DNA of 36,390 nt from a virus: positions 1-36,390 of IMG/VR virus record IMGVR_UViG_3300042448_001659; one strand, written 5' to 3'. The notes beneath the pieces were generated by a model. The model was not told the DNA's origin. It saw only the letters and a program-made list of their open reading frames with translations, and made no database searches. Positions within the stretch are counted from its first letter, which is position 1. Each line of letters starts with the position of its first letter. The position numbers and the translations under genes are program-made. Shown here piece after piece: positions 15,560-23,900 of this stretch.

Positions 15560-16390
15560 CTAATTTTCTACTATATGAACACCCTCCACAAGTTCCCCTT
15601 CCGATGGTGCCTCCAAATTAAGTTCAAATGGGTTGCTTTCACCTAATATGATTTCCTCCTGCAATTCATATCTTTCCAATACCCTTTTAACGATACCAGA
15701 ACGAATACAATCTGATGCTGTAAATTCTATTTGATAAGCTCCTTTCATTCCTGCCAATCTTCTCCATATATCATAGAATCCACTTTTAGTGTAAGCTGGC
15801 GAGCCATTATCTCTATATTTGTCACATTGAGAAAGGTCACCTTCTATAACTAATTTTGAATCATCTGAAATTCTAGTGATTAAAGTTTTCAATTGTAGTG
15901 GTGATGCGTTTTGTGCTTCATCTAAAATAATATAACTCTTTTCAAAGTTGATACCTCTTAAGAAGTTCATTACTCTAAACTCAATCTTTTTGTTTTCAAT
16001 TAATTTCTTAACTTCAACAGGTCCGATAATTTTGTTTAAGATAAATAAAGATGATTCATTATGGACTTCTATCTTCTCCATCAAATCGCCAGGTAAATGA
16101 CCTAACTTATCTTCGTTACCAACATCTACTGTTGGGTTTATTATAATAAGTTTTTCGATTGGTGATGATTTGTGTAATAATAGTTCCAATCCTTTTTGTA
16201 TTGATATGTAAGTTTTTCCAGCTCCGGCTAACGCATGGGCCATTATAATATTATTCCCTTCGTTTTCTATTGCTTTGTAAAATCTCTTTTGGTTTCTTGT
16301 TTTAAATTTAATTCTCTTTATAACTTTTGGTAATGTGTGTACTACCGTTTCTAATTCTTCTAAATTTTGCAATTTCTCTTTCTTAGCCAT
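15560..16390 (-). CDS. phoH: PhoH-like ATPase
   Basis: A protein of 276 residues. Walker A is AHALAGAGKT (51-60), Walker B is IILDEAQN (about 154-161), and the PhoH signature EGDLSQCD is at 183-190, with LKTLITRI between. PhoH proteins are SF1-related ATPases; some have RNA helicase activity, and the gene is very common in phages, where its role remains unsettled. The C-terminus is acidic. It overlaps nothing upstream (21-base gap). Between this gene and the nucleotidase promoter lies only the repeat region. Confidence 0.92.
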   Translation of the reverse strand: MAKKEKLQNLEELETVVHTLPKVIKRIKFKTRNQKRFYKAIENEGNNIIMAHALAGAGKTYISIQKGLELLLHKSSPIEKLIIINPTVDVGNEDKLGHLPGDLMEKIEVHNESSLFILNKIIGPVEVKKLIENKKIEFRVMNFLRGINFEKSYIILDEAQNASPLQLKTLITRISDDSKLVIEGDLSQCDKYRDNGSPAYTKSGFYDIWRRLAGMKGAYQIEFTASDCIRSGIVKRVLERYELQEEIILGESNPFELNLEAPSEGELVEGVHIVEN

Positions 16391-16410
16391 AGTGCCTTTT
16401 TTGTTTTTGT

Positions 16411-16767
16411 CTATGAGCTTGTAACTAAAGGAGGTGATTTTACTCTCATCCTTCTTTTGTTTTTTATTGAATTAATTGTTGTATGGATTTCTCTACACAA
16501 TTCATACTTCTCCAAATTAATGCATAGTTGAAGTAAGTGTTCTAATGCAAGAACATAATCTTTACTTTCAATTGTAGCAACAATATCAGATTGTTTGAAA
16601 CGAATAAGAATGATTTGTGATTTTCTCCTTTGGTGAGCCAGCGTAATTCGCTGTAATGTTTGTGTGATAAATGAATCGCCAAAATCGCTTAAATATTTGT
16701 TAATAGTAGGGTTGGAACTATTTAGATATTTTTTCCAATTAACTTTTAACATACCCATATGCAACAT
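16411..16767 (-). CDS. Small helical protein of unknown function
   Basis: A protein of 118 residues, helical, basic at the end (KNKRRMRVKS). Three in-frame ATGs (16767, 16758, 16752) make the start uncertain; the shortest gives MLKVNWKKYLNSSNPTINKY. The ATATTTAT motif at 16778-16787 lies 11-26 bases upstream of these. No signal, membrane segment or family seen. The position between PhoH and a large probable structural gene and the clean reading frame support a real gene. Confidence 0.55.
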   Translation of the reverse strand: MLHMGMLKVNWKKYLNSSNPTINKYLSDFGDSFITQTLQRITLAHQRRKSQIILIRFKQSDIVATIESKDYVLALEHLLQLCINLEKYELCREIHTTINSIKNKRRMRVKSPPLVTSS

Positions 16768-16777
16768 TTAATTACAT

Positions 16778-16787
16778 ATAAATATAA
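16778..16787 (-). promoter_or_regulatory. Possible late promoter motif TTATATTTAT
   Basis: The minus strand reads TTATATTTAT in the 38-base gap upstream of 16411-16767. There is no TTTG at the -33 distance. Same motif as at 13232 and 19213. Confidence 0.35.
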
Positions 16788-16805
16788 GTTAGTTATTAAA
16801 ATGAG

Positions 16806-18248
16806 TTATCTTATATTTTCAAAATCTCTCTGCCTATCTATGAAATCTATATTTTTATTTTGGTTATCATAATAATCATAGTTTCCACCACCTCTATATC
16901 CACCACCACCGCCGCCCGATGGATTAGCAGGAATATTACATGGTGCTAATTGTGTTCTTTGATATAAATTATAATTACCACCAAATGAATTTTCTTCTAT
17001 ACAATATGTACCAACAGGTCCGTAATTGGCAGTTTGTATCGTTTCAATATTACCATTTGATGTTTTAAATGTCATTGTACTTGCTGCTTGTGAAGCTGGT
17101 ATTGATAATCTAATTATTTGGTATTCGAAGAAATTACCAGTACCTGTATTTGTATTTGTAGATGGTGGAGTATCTGTCCCTATCGGATTTTTATTACCAT
17201 CCAATTCATCAATAGTAGTTTCTTTTGGAGCTTCTTCAAACTCAAGAAGTAATTCAGGCGCAATTACACCACCATCTTCTATTTCATCAATATTGGAATC
17301 GGATAATACCCAATCAATATATTTTACTAATAAAATACAATCAACAAAAACACCATTAATTTCAATTATATCTTTTGCCTTTGGAACTCCTACTGATTTA
17401 TTTTTTATTTTTTCTAAAAAACCAATTTTATCTATTTTTATATTTTCTTCTTTAAGTGCTTTAGTTACTATTTTAGTTGTACCAGATTCAGTAATAAAAT
17501 TTTCAATTTTTTTCTTTCTATCCTTTAATGCTAATAATTTAGTACCTAATTGAGTTTTTATATCATCAACTTGCTTATCTCTATTAAATGCTATCTTTGA
17601 ACTAATAGTAGTACCATCAAAATCAATTTTAGCACGTGAACCAAAAAATCCAGCCCTCTTTAATTTAGATGGTACATTTGTTATTTCATTTTCTAATTTA
17701 GAAATTTGAGAATTTACTAAATTTAATTGGTTTCTTATTACGGATGTATTTGCATCATTATTAGTATTACCAGCATTACCAGTTAAACTAGCTACTGCTC
17801 TACTGGTTGGTGAAGATATACCAGCATTACTATATAATATAAAATTATTTCTTGAAAATATCAATCCTCTCTTTAATTCGGCTTCTTTATATGAATCGCC
17901 TGAATTTACGATTTCTTTTAAGTATATATTAACAATATGAGATGGATTAAATGAAGCTTGTAAAAAATAAGGATTTGCTTCTATTCTAGATGCTGATAAA
18001 TCTCTATGATAAATTTCCGATGTATAATATTGAGGTGTTGTATCGTTCCTATCTTCATATATTGCTACTAAAGTACGAATACTTGTATCAGGTACAATAT
18101 TTATATCATCCAACTTTGGTAAATCAAAATCTATTTTATTCACCTCATCATACAATCCAAAAAGACTTGATTTTCCAATACCAGTTGTAATGTAATTACC
18201 TGTTTGTGGATATTTGTTTGTAATTCTAGGTAGCCTGTTATATTGCAT
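16806..18248 (-). CDS. Large modular protein, probably structural
   Basis: A protein of 480 residues, the largest unassigned gene in this block. The N-terminal 150 residues are mixed with many Tyr and Asn (FLQASFNPSHIVNIYLKEIV). A coiled coil follows (about 168-260, with a Lys-rich part), then a globular part with FVDCILLVKYIDWVL, an acidic linker, a Thr/Asn/Gly linker, a beta-rich part with four Cys nearby, and a Gly-rich tail (GGGGGGYRGGGNYDYYDNQN). This order of coiled coil, linker and Gly/Tyr-rich tail is typical of virion or appendage proteins, but I recognise no family. An ATATTTAT motif five bases upstream of the ATG would fit late expression. Confidence 0.55.
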   Translation of the reverse strand: MQYNRLPRITNKYPQTGNYITTGIGKSSLFGLYDEVNKIDFDLPKLDDINIVPDTSIRTLVAIYEDRNDTTPQYYTSEIYHRDLSASRIEANPYFLQASFNPSHIVNIYLKEIVNSGDSYKEAELKRGLIFSRNNFILYSNAGISSPTSRAVASLTGNAGNTNNDANTSVIRNQLNLVNSQISKLENEITNVPSKLKRAGFFGSRAKIDFDGTTISSKIAFNRDKQVDDIKTQLGTKLLALKDRKKKIENFITESGTTKIVTKALKEENIKIDKIGFLEKIKNKSVGVPKAKDIIEINGVFVDCILLVKYIDWVLSDSNIDEIEDGGVIAPELLLEFEEAPKETTIDELDGNKNPIGTDTPPSTNTNTGTGNFFEYQIIRLSIPASQAASTMTFKTSNGNIETIQTANYGPVGTYCIEENSFGGNYNLYQRTQLAPCNIPANPSGGGGGGYRGGGNYDYYDNQNKNIDFIDRQRDFENIR

Positions 18249-18252
18249 ATAG

Positions 18253-18261
18253 ATAAATATA
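18253..18261 (-). promoter_or_regulatory. Possible late promoter motif TATATTTAT
   Basis: The minus strand reads TATATTTAT five bases upstream of the ATG at 18248. No -33 TTTG at the right distance. A start this close would give a transcript almost without a leader. Confidence 0.3.
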
Positions 18262-18276
18262 CCTATATAAAATTCT

Positions 18277-18516
18277 TTACTTTTGTAGGTTTTCTATCTT
18301 ACGATTGAGATAAAATGCGGCTTTCTTTAAATCTTCTAATTCCTTTTGAGGGTCTTTCTTACCGGCTCTTGCTATGTATTTAGCTACATTGAATAGGTAT
18401 GCATCTTTATCTAACCCCCAAGCTTCACATACTTTAATTACTTCGTATGGATTATCAACACCACCATAATAGGATGGGTTTTTAACTGCTTCTTTGATGT
18501 TTGGTTTAGTTGCCAT
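18277..18516 (-). CDS. DUF3310 protein
   Basis: A protein of 79 residues from the ATG at 18516 (MATKPNIKEAVKNPSYYGG). The frame stays open to 18573, but the promoter at 18543-18574 lies inside that extension, so the shorter start is right. The pattern NPSYYGGVDNPYEVIKVCEA, then YLFNVAKYIARAGKK and a helix with LEDLKKAAFYLNRKI is the DUF3310 family, common in phages of many hosts (called SaV-like or nucleotide-kinase-linked). Its molecular role is not established. The ATG is 27 bases from the -7 box. Confidence 0.85.
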   Translation of the reverse strand: MATKPNIKEAVKNPSYYGGVDNPYEVIKVCEAWGLDKDAYLFNVAKYIARAGKKDPQKELEDLKKAAFYLNRKIENLQK

Positions 18517-18542
18517 ATAGTTAGATATTTTTATTCGTTTTA

Positions 18543-18574
18543 CAAATATACGAAAAATATTTGAAACTACCAAG
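18543..18574 (-). promoter_or_regulatory. Bacteroidota-type promoter for the DUF3310 gene
   Basis: Minus strand: -33 CTTG (18574-18571, one mismatch), 20-base spacer, -7 TATATTTG (18550-18543). Confidence 0.65.
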
Positions 18575-18723
18575 CAAAACCATGTTTATTATTTTTTTTT
18601 AAAAATATTTGCTTTTTAGGCAGCGGTTAGTATATATATTTACGGACACTGGACACTGGGACAAAGAAAGCAGTTTAAATAAAGACTTAGACAATAGATA
18701 AGGAAACTGTATTAAACAAGAGA

Positions 18724-18957
18724 CTATATATCTGAAAAAGTCCCATCTTCGTTTTTCTGAACTACTTTGTAAATTCTACCACTTGGGTCTTCGTTCATTA
18801 ATAATCCAACTTTTGTTTGTGCTTCTTCTATCGTTTCAAATTCATCGATAGTATCTTCGGCATTTAACTTCAACACCCATATTTGTCTTTTAGCCCAATT
18901 AGGGTCACCCATACTCTTATCGGTAGGTATTAATTGTTTGTGTATATAATAAGCCAT
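18724..18957 (-). CDS. Small hypothetical protein
   Basis: A protein of 77 residues (MAYYIHKQLIPTDKSMGDPN start), a small alpha/beta protein with an acidic helix (EDTIDEFETIEEAQTKVGLL) and a strand ending in a short tail. It ends with TAG, rare here. It lies two bases after the stop of a membrane protein gene. The 150 bases downstream hold no gene, only a possible hairpin of CAGTTT/AAACTG arms (18671-18710), a duplicated GGACACT and the DUF3310 promoter. Function unknown. Confidence 0.5.
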   Translation of the reverse strand: MAYYIHKQLIPTDKSMGDPNWAKRQIWVLKLNAEDTIDEFETIEEAQTKVGLLMNEDPSGRIYKVVQKNEDGTFSDI

Positions 18958-18959
18958 TT

Positions 18960-19208
18960 TTATTTATTTTTCTTTAAAAGAGATTTAATATCACAATAAC
19001 AGCTATTAGCACTATGTGCAATAGCCATTAGTATCCACATCCAACTCATTTCACCCAAACCCAAAAGCGTCTTTGGTTCACCATCTATAATTAAATTAGT
19101 GGGTGAACAATGTGTTATTGATTGTTGTGGCTGATAAAAGTAAAATGCTAATCCTATAAAAATTACAGAAACCCAATATCTTAGTATATAGTATTTTACC
19201 TTACTCAT
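18960..19208 (-). CDS. Small two-segment membrane protein
   Basis: A protein of 82 residues with two hydrophobic stretches: about residues 10-26 (YWVSVIFIGLAFYFY) and 50-65 (LGEMSWMWILMAIAHSA). A short Cys-containing loop lies between them and the end is basic (KSLLKKNK), placing the C-terminus in the cytoplasm. Three Cys residues fall near or after the segments. No family known to me. The ATATTTAT motif lies five bases upstream of its ATG; the gene shares a transcript with the next small gene. Confidence 0.5.
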   Translation of the reverse strand: MSKVKYYILRYWVSVIFIGLAFYFYQPQQSITHCSPTNLIIDGEPKTLLGLGEMSWMWILMAIAHSANSCYCDIKSLLKKNK

Positions 19209-19212
19209 ACCA

Positions 19213-19222
19213 ATAAATATAA
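19213..19222 (-). promoter_or_regulatory. Possible late promoter motif TTATATTTAT
   Basis: The minus strand reads TTATATTTAT, five bases upstream of the ATG at 19208, in the 22-base gap after the helicase gene. No TTTG at the -33 distance. Confidence 0.3.
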
Positions 19223-19230
19223 GGTAATTT

Positions 19231-20607
19231 TTAAATACCTATTTGTTTGAGTCTATCTAGCTCTACTTTAATAGCATTATTGAACGGAGTCCATTTAATA
19301 TTTTCCAACATCCACTTACGATACCATATTGGAATTTTTCGTATTTCAGTACCTTTGTATTTTCCGAATGTCATTTGAACAACATCTCCTTGTGCTGCTA
19401 CATCGTGTGGTGATGGCTGATTTTCTTTATGTAAACCTATCTCATGCAGAGGAATACCCGTTAGTAGTTTAGTTTCTTCTCCATATAGTTTCCACATTGG
19501 TTCTTCGTATTTAAAGTATAAATCTTCTACCTTTCCGAACTTTGGCACACTACCTACAAAATCGATTACAAGCCCGTTTGCTTTGTCAGTATGGATACGA
19601 GTTACTCTACCCACAAATTGATACCACCAACTCAAAGAAGCCGTAGGGCGGCCGGTTATAATACAATCTAACTGTGGGTGGTCAAATCCTACTGAAAGAA
19701 TTGTGACTTGAACTACTATTCTTAATTTAAGTGATTTGAAATCTTCAATAATTCGGTTACGTTCACTATCAGGCATACCACTAAACACCGCTTCACAACT
19801 TGGTAAACGAGTTGAAAGCTCTTTAGCTTCCTCAATAGATGGAACTGCTATTAGAATTGATTTTCTATCAGGCAATTCAGATATTTTCTTAACTATCTTA
19901 CCACCAATATCCTGCTGCTTATATGCCCGCTTAATACTATCATCGGTAAATTCCGCATTTGTAGAATTGTAAACTAATGCACCAGTATCGAAATCGTATG
20001 ATTCATATTGAAGTGGTGACCAGAATCCCAATTCAGTCATTTCCTTAATCTGCGCTACGTGGATTATTTCTTTGAAGTAGTTTCCCTTTTTACTCTTAGA
20101 TGTAAGCATAACCAATTTGGAGAATGGTCTGAAATGCTCATCAATGTTCGTTTGTAATTTTAATGGAGTTGCGGTTAAACCTAATACGTGAGTAATTTTA
20201 GCGGCAGTTAAGAACCTTCGTAACATTCCATCGGGTTCTCGTGGGAAACGGTCACACTCATCAATGATAACTTTCTTAATACCCAATGTATGGAATTTAT
20301 GTGCTATATTAACAATAGAGCCGATTGTAGCGTATGTAACCTCACCAATCTCTTTCTCACCCATTGCCGCAGAATAGATGGACGCCTGACCACCCAAATT
20401 GATAAACTTGGTATAGTTCTGCTCCAATAACTCTTTTGATGGTTGAATCACCAATAACTTCTCACCCAATTGATGGGCAATCTCAGCTATCACAATAGAC
20501 TTACCAAATGCGGTAGGAGCTACTATAATAGATGGAACGGCTTTCTTTTGTTGAAAAAATTCAACACCTTTTTTAACAGGTTCTACCTGATTTTCTCTTA
20601 ATTTCAA
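19231..20607 (-). CDS. UvsW-like DEAD/DEAH-box helicase with C-terminal DUF3820-like domain
   Basis: A protein of 458 residues of superfamily 2. Motif I is APTAFGKS (30-37), motif II is DECD (116-119), motif III is LTATP, and motif VI is QFVGRVTR in the second RecA-like domain. The layout fits UvsW/RadD/Ssl2-type helicases, which remodel branched DNA and stalled forks; T4 UvsW also switches replication modes. The last 47 residues (MTFGKYKGTEIRKIP, then WYRKWML) look like a DUF3820 domain fused on. There is no ATG at the start: the first codon is a TTG at 20607, 20 bases from the -7 box of the promoter 20627-20658, and upstream frames close quickly. Confidence 0.85.
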   Translation of the reverse strand: MKLRENQVEPVKKGVEFFQQKKAVPSIIVAPTAFGKSIVIAEIAHQLGEKLLVIQPSKELLEQNYTKFINLGGQASIYSAAMGEKEIGEVTYATIGSIVNIAHKFHTLGIKKVIIDECDRFPREPDGMLRRFLTAAKITHVLGLTATPLKLQTNIDEHFRPFSKLVMLTSKSKKGNYFKEIIHVAQIKEMTELGFWSPLQYESYDFDTGALVYNSTNAEFTDDSIKRAYKQQDIGGKIVKKISELPDRKSILIAVPSIEEAKELSTRLPSCEAVFSGMPDSERNRIIEDFKSLKLRIVVQVTILSVGFDHPQLDCIITGRPTASLSWWYQFVGRVTRIHTDKANGLVIDFVGSVPKFGKVEDLYFKYEEPMWKLYGEETKLLTGIPLHEIGLHKENQPSPHDVAAQGDVVQMTFGKYKGTEIRKIPIWYRKWMLENIKWTPFNNAIKVELDRLKQIGI

Positions 20608-20626
20608 ATTTTTACAATTTCAATTG

Positions 20627-20658
20627 TAAAGGTACGAAAAATACCTGATATATCCAAA
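20627..20658 (-). promoter_or_regulatory. Bacteroidota-type promoter for the helicase gene
   Basis: Minus strand: TTTG (20658-20655), 20-base spacer, TACCTTTA (20634-20627). The divergent promoter of the TonB receptor starts 21 bases away. Confidence 0.65.
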
Positions 20659-20678
20659 TATTTTTATTTATATATTAA

Positions 20679-20710
20679 TTTGGTTATGTGGAAAAAAATT
20701 CGTATATTTG
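20679..20710 (+). promoter_or_regulatory. Bacteroidota-type promoter for the TonB-dependent receptor
   Basis: Plus strand: TTTG (20679-20682), 20-base spacer, TATATTTG (20703-20710), both exact. Transcription should start near 20716, giving a leader of about 190 bases. Confidence 0.8.
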
Positions 20711-20810
20711 TGAAACATTTGTTAAATACCATTATAGTTATGTGCGTAGGAAACAAAATTAGCTTATGATTAGAAACAATACAAATATATTAGTATATAG
20801 ACAGAATTCA

Positions 20811-20874
20811 AATTCTCCAGTAGATGGGAGAATTGGGGTAACCAAGTAGGTGTGGAGAAATTCGCACCTTTTTT
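20811..20874 (+). promoter_or_regulatory. Attenuator-like leader: alternative hairpin plus intrinsic terminator
   Basis: AATTCTCC (20811-20818) pairs with GGAGAATT (20827-20834). Downstream, GGTGTGGA (20849-20856) pairs with TTCGCACC (20861-20868) around a GAAA loop, followed by six T: a rho-independent terminator 35 bases before the receptor ATG. TTCTCCA (20813-20819) could instead pair with TGGAGAA (20853-20859), which would break the terminator, so the two states exclude each other. This looks like a switch controlling the receptor, or the end of a separate small RNA of about 160 bases. No known riboswitch class was recognised. Confidence 0.6.
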
Positions 20875-20908
20875 ATTTTAACAATTAAACAAAACAAAAC
20901 AAAACAGT

Positions 20909-23900
20909 ATGAAAAATCTGAAAAAACTGATGTTATTGATGGTGATGTTCGCATTCTCATTCGTAGCAAAAGCACAAGAGACTACATCTGAAATTCAAGG
21001 TAATGTTTTGGCAGGTAAGGAAGCTATCGCCGGTGCAACGGTACAAGCTATCCATCAACCAACAGGAACTAAGTACACAACAAGTACTCGTGCCGATGGA
21101 AGATACAACCTACCAAACGTTAAAATTGGAGGACCTTATGTAGTGACAGTATCGTTTGTAGGCTATAAAGCCGAAACACAAAATGATATTACTTTATTAT
21201 TAGGACAAACCCACAAAGCTAACTTTAGTTTAGTAGAAGCTAACACAACATTGAAAGAAGTTGTAGTTACTTCAGGTCAAAACAAAGTATTTAACTCTAG
21301 CCGTAATGGTTCACAAGAAATCATCAACAGAAGATTAATTGAATCAGTACCTAACGTTAATAGAAGCTGGAAAGACTTAGTAAAATTAGTTCCTTCTCAA
21401 AACAACTTATCATTTGGTGGTATGAGTTCTCAATTGAATAACGTAACCTTAGATGGTGCTAACTTCAATAACTCATTCGGCTTAGGTGATGGTACATTAG
21501 GTGGACAAACAGGAGCTCAACCAATCTCTTTAGATGCGATTGAGCAAATCCAAGTAAACGTTTCTCCGTTTGATGTGAAGTATGGTGGATTCGCAGGTGG
21601 TTCAATAAACACAGTGACTCGTAGTGGTAAGAATCAGGCTTTCGGTTCTGTTTATCAATTCTTTAAGAACAAAGATTTACAGGGTTATAAAGTTGGTGAT
21701 ATCACAATGCCTGAACAACCTTTCACTTATGATTTAAAAGGATTCACAGCAGGTGGAGCAATTGTTAAAAACAAATTGTTCTTCTTTGTGAATGGTGAGC
21801 AAGAAGAAAGAATGGAACCGGGTACACAATGGACAGCATCTACTCCAACAAGTGCACCAAATGGTAATAGTGTTTCACAAGCTAAAGCAGCTGATTTGGA
21901 TGCTTTAAGACAATTCTTAATTGATAAGTATTCATATGATCCTGGTGCATATCAAGGATATCAGTATGGTTCTAAATCACAACGTTTAACAACTAAATTA
22001 GATTGGACTATTAATAGTAAGAATTCATTCTCATTTAAGTACACAATGTTACGTTCTTCAGCAGATATCCCACCATCTAACTCACAATCAGTAAACGCTT
22101 CAAATGGTAGAAGACCAAGCACAACAGCGATGCCTTTCTACGGAGCTGGTTATACAATTAATAACAATGCTGATATCTTTATTGGTGAGTTAAACACTCG
22201 TTTCTCAAATAACGCTTCCAACAAATTACAAATTGGATATACTAAATTGAGAGATTTTAGAGGTACATTGACTAGTGGTAATTTCCCACAAGTGGATATC
22301 TTAGATGGTAATGGACAACCTTATACCACATTTGGTTATGAGAGATTTACTTATGGTAATGAATTGAATACCGATGTAGTTCAAGTGAATAACATTTTCA
22401 ACTTATACAAAGGTAAGCATGAATTTACATTTGGTACACAAAATTCATTTAAGCAATATTCAAATGGATTCTCACCTAACTATGCAGGTGCATTCCGTTT
22501 CAATAGCTTAGCTGATTTCTACGCATCAGCAGCAGGTACAAAACCAGCAGCTGTGTATGATTTATCTTGGTCTTTAACTGGTGATTTCCCATTAGTAGGA
22601 CCAAAGAATACTGAATTAAGTTTATTCGCTCAGGACAAATTCAGAGTAAAAGATAATTTGACTATTACTTATGGTATTAGAGCTGATTATGTTTCTTTCG
22701 CTGATAACTTCCTTTACAATCCCGTAGTTGATACATTATCTAAATTCTATAACGGAGTTCGTTTGAACACAGGTTTAGCACCTAAAGCTTCATTACAAAT
22801 CTCTCCTAGAATTGGTTTCAACTGGGATGTGAACAATGACCAAACATTACAAGTACGTGGTGGTACTGGATTATTCCAAGGACCTCCTCCATTCGTATGG
22901 ATTTCAAATCAGGCATCTAATAGTGGTATGGCATTGTTTGGTTCTATCACAAATGCAACCGGATATATGTTCAACCCAGATATCAACGCATATAGACCAA
23001 CACCAACGCCAGGTTTATCAAGAGCATATTCTCTTAACGTAACCGACCCTAATTACAAATTCCCACAAGTTTGGAAATCAACTTTAGCAGTTGATAAGAA
23101 AATCTTAGGATGGACAGTAACTGCGGAAGGTACATACATTAAGAACATTAACGCTACGGTATTCCAAAACGTTGCATTACCTTCAATGGGTAACATAACA
23201 TTAAGTGATGGTAGAACTCGTTTCGTTAAACGTTCAGTTTATGATGCAACTGGAACTGCTCAAACAGCAGCTAATCCAAACATTGGTAACGCAATTTATA
23301 TGACTAATGCAAACATTGGTTATGTATTATTTGGTACGTTACAGGTTCAAAGACAATTTAAGAATTTAGCAGTAAACGCTTCTTATACTCGTCAAACAGC
23401 TACCGATGGTACAATCAATGGTTCAACTGCATTTACAATGTGGGGAGCTAGACCAACGGCTACTAATCCTAATAACTTTGAGCAAGGTTTATCAAATAAC
23501 TACTTACCTCATAGAGTTATCGCTAGTGTAAACTATGGTAAAGAATTGATTAAGAACACAAGAACTTCAATTGGTTTATTATATGAAGCTTCTCCTAACG
23601 CTCTTCAATCTTCTCTTTCTTACACATACGCAGGTGATTTGAACAACGATGGTTTCAATGGTAACGATTTAATGTTCGTTCCCGCTGATGCATCTCAAAT
23701 CAAATTAGTAAACGCATCTGCTGTTAGTGGTGTAGCTGATACAAGAACACAAACTGAATTATGGAATCAATTAGATGCTTTCATCTCAGGCAACAAATAC
23801 TTAAACTCTCGTAGAGGTATGATGGCTGAAAGACAAGCATTGGTATTACCTTGGGTTCATAGATTAGATTTAAACTTCACACAAGATGTTTATATCAAAG

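Noticed and set aside
17026-17553. 175-residue open frame on the plus strand
   Set aside because: It is antisense to the 480-residue gene, with Ser/Phe/Ile-rich, biased content typical of a shadow frame.
18517-18573. Longer N-terminus for the DUF3310 protein
   Set aside because: The host-type promoter lies within this extension and the family start fits the ATG at 18516.
20711-20874. Cobalamin or other known riboswitch before the TonB receptor
   Set aside because: I looked for a B12-box-like sequence and other common motifs and saw none; only the attenuator-like pairing is supported.
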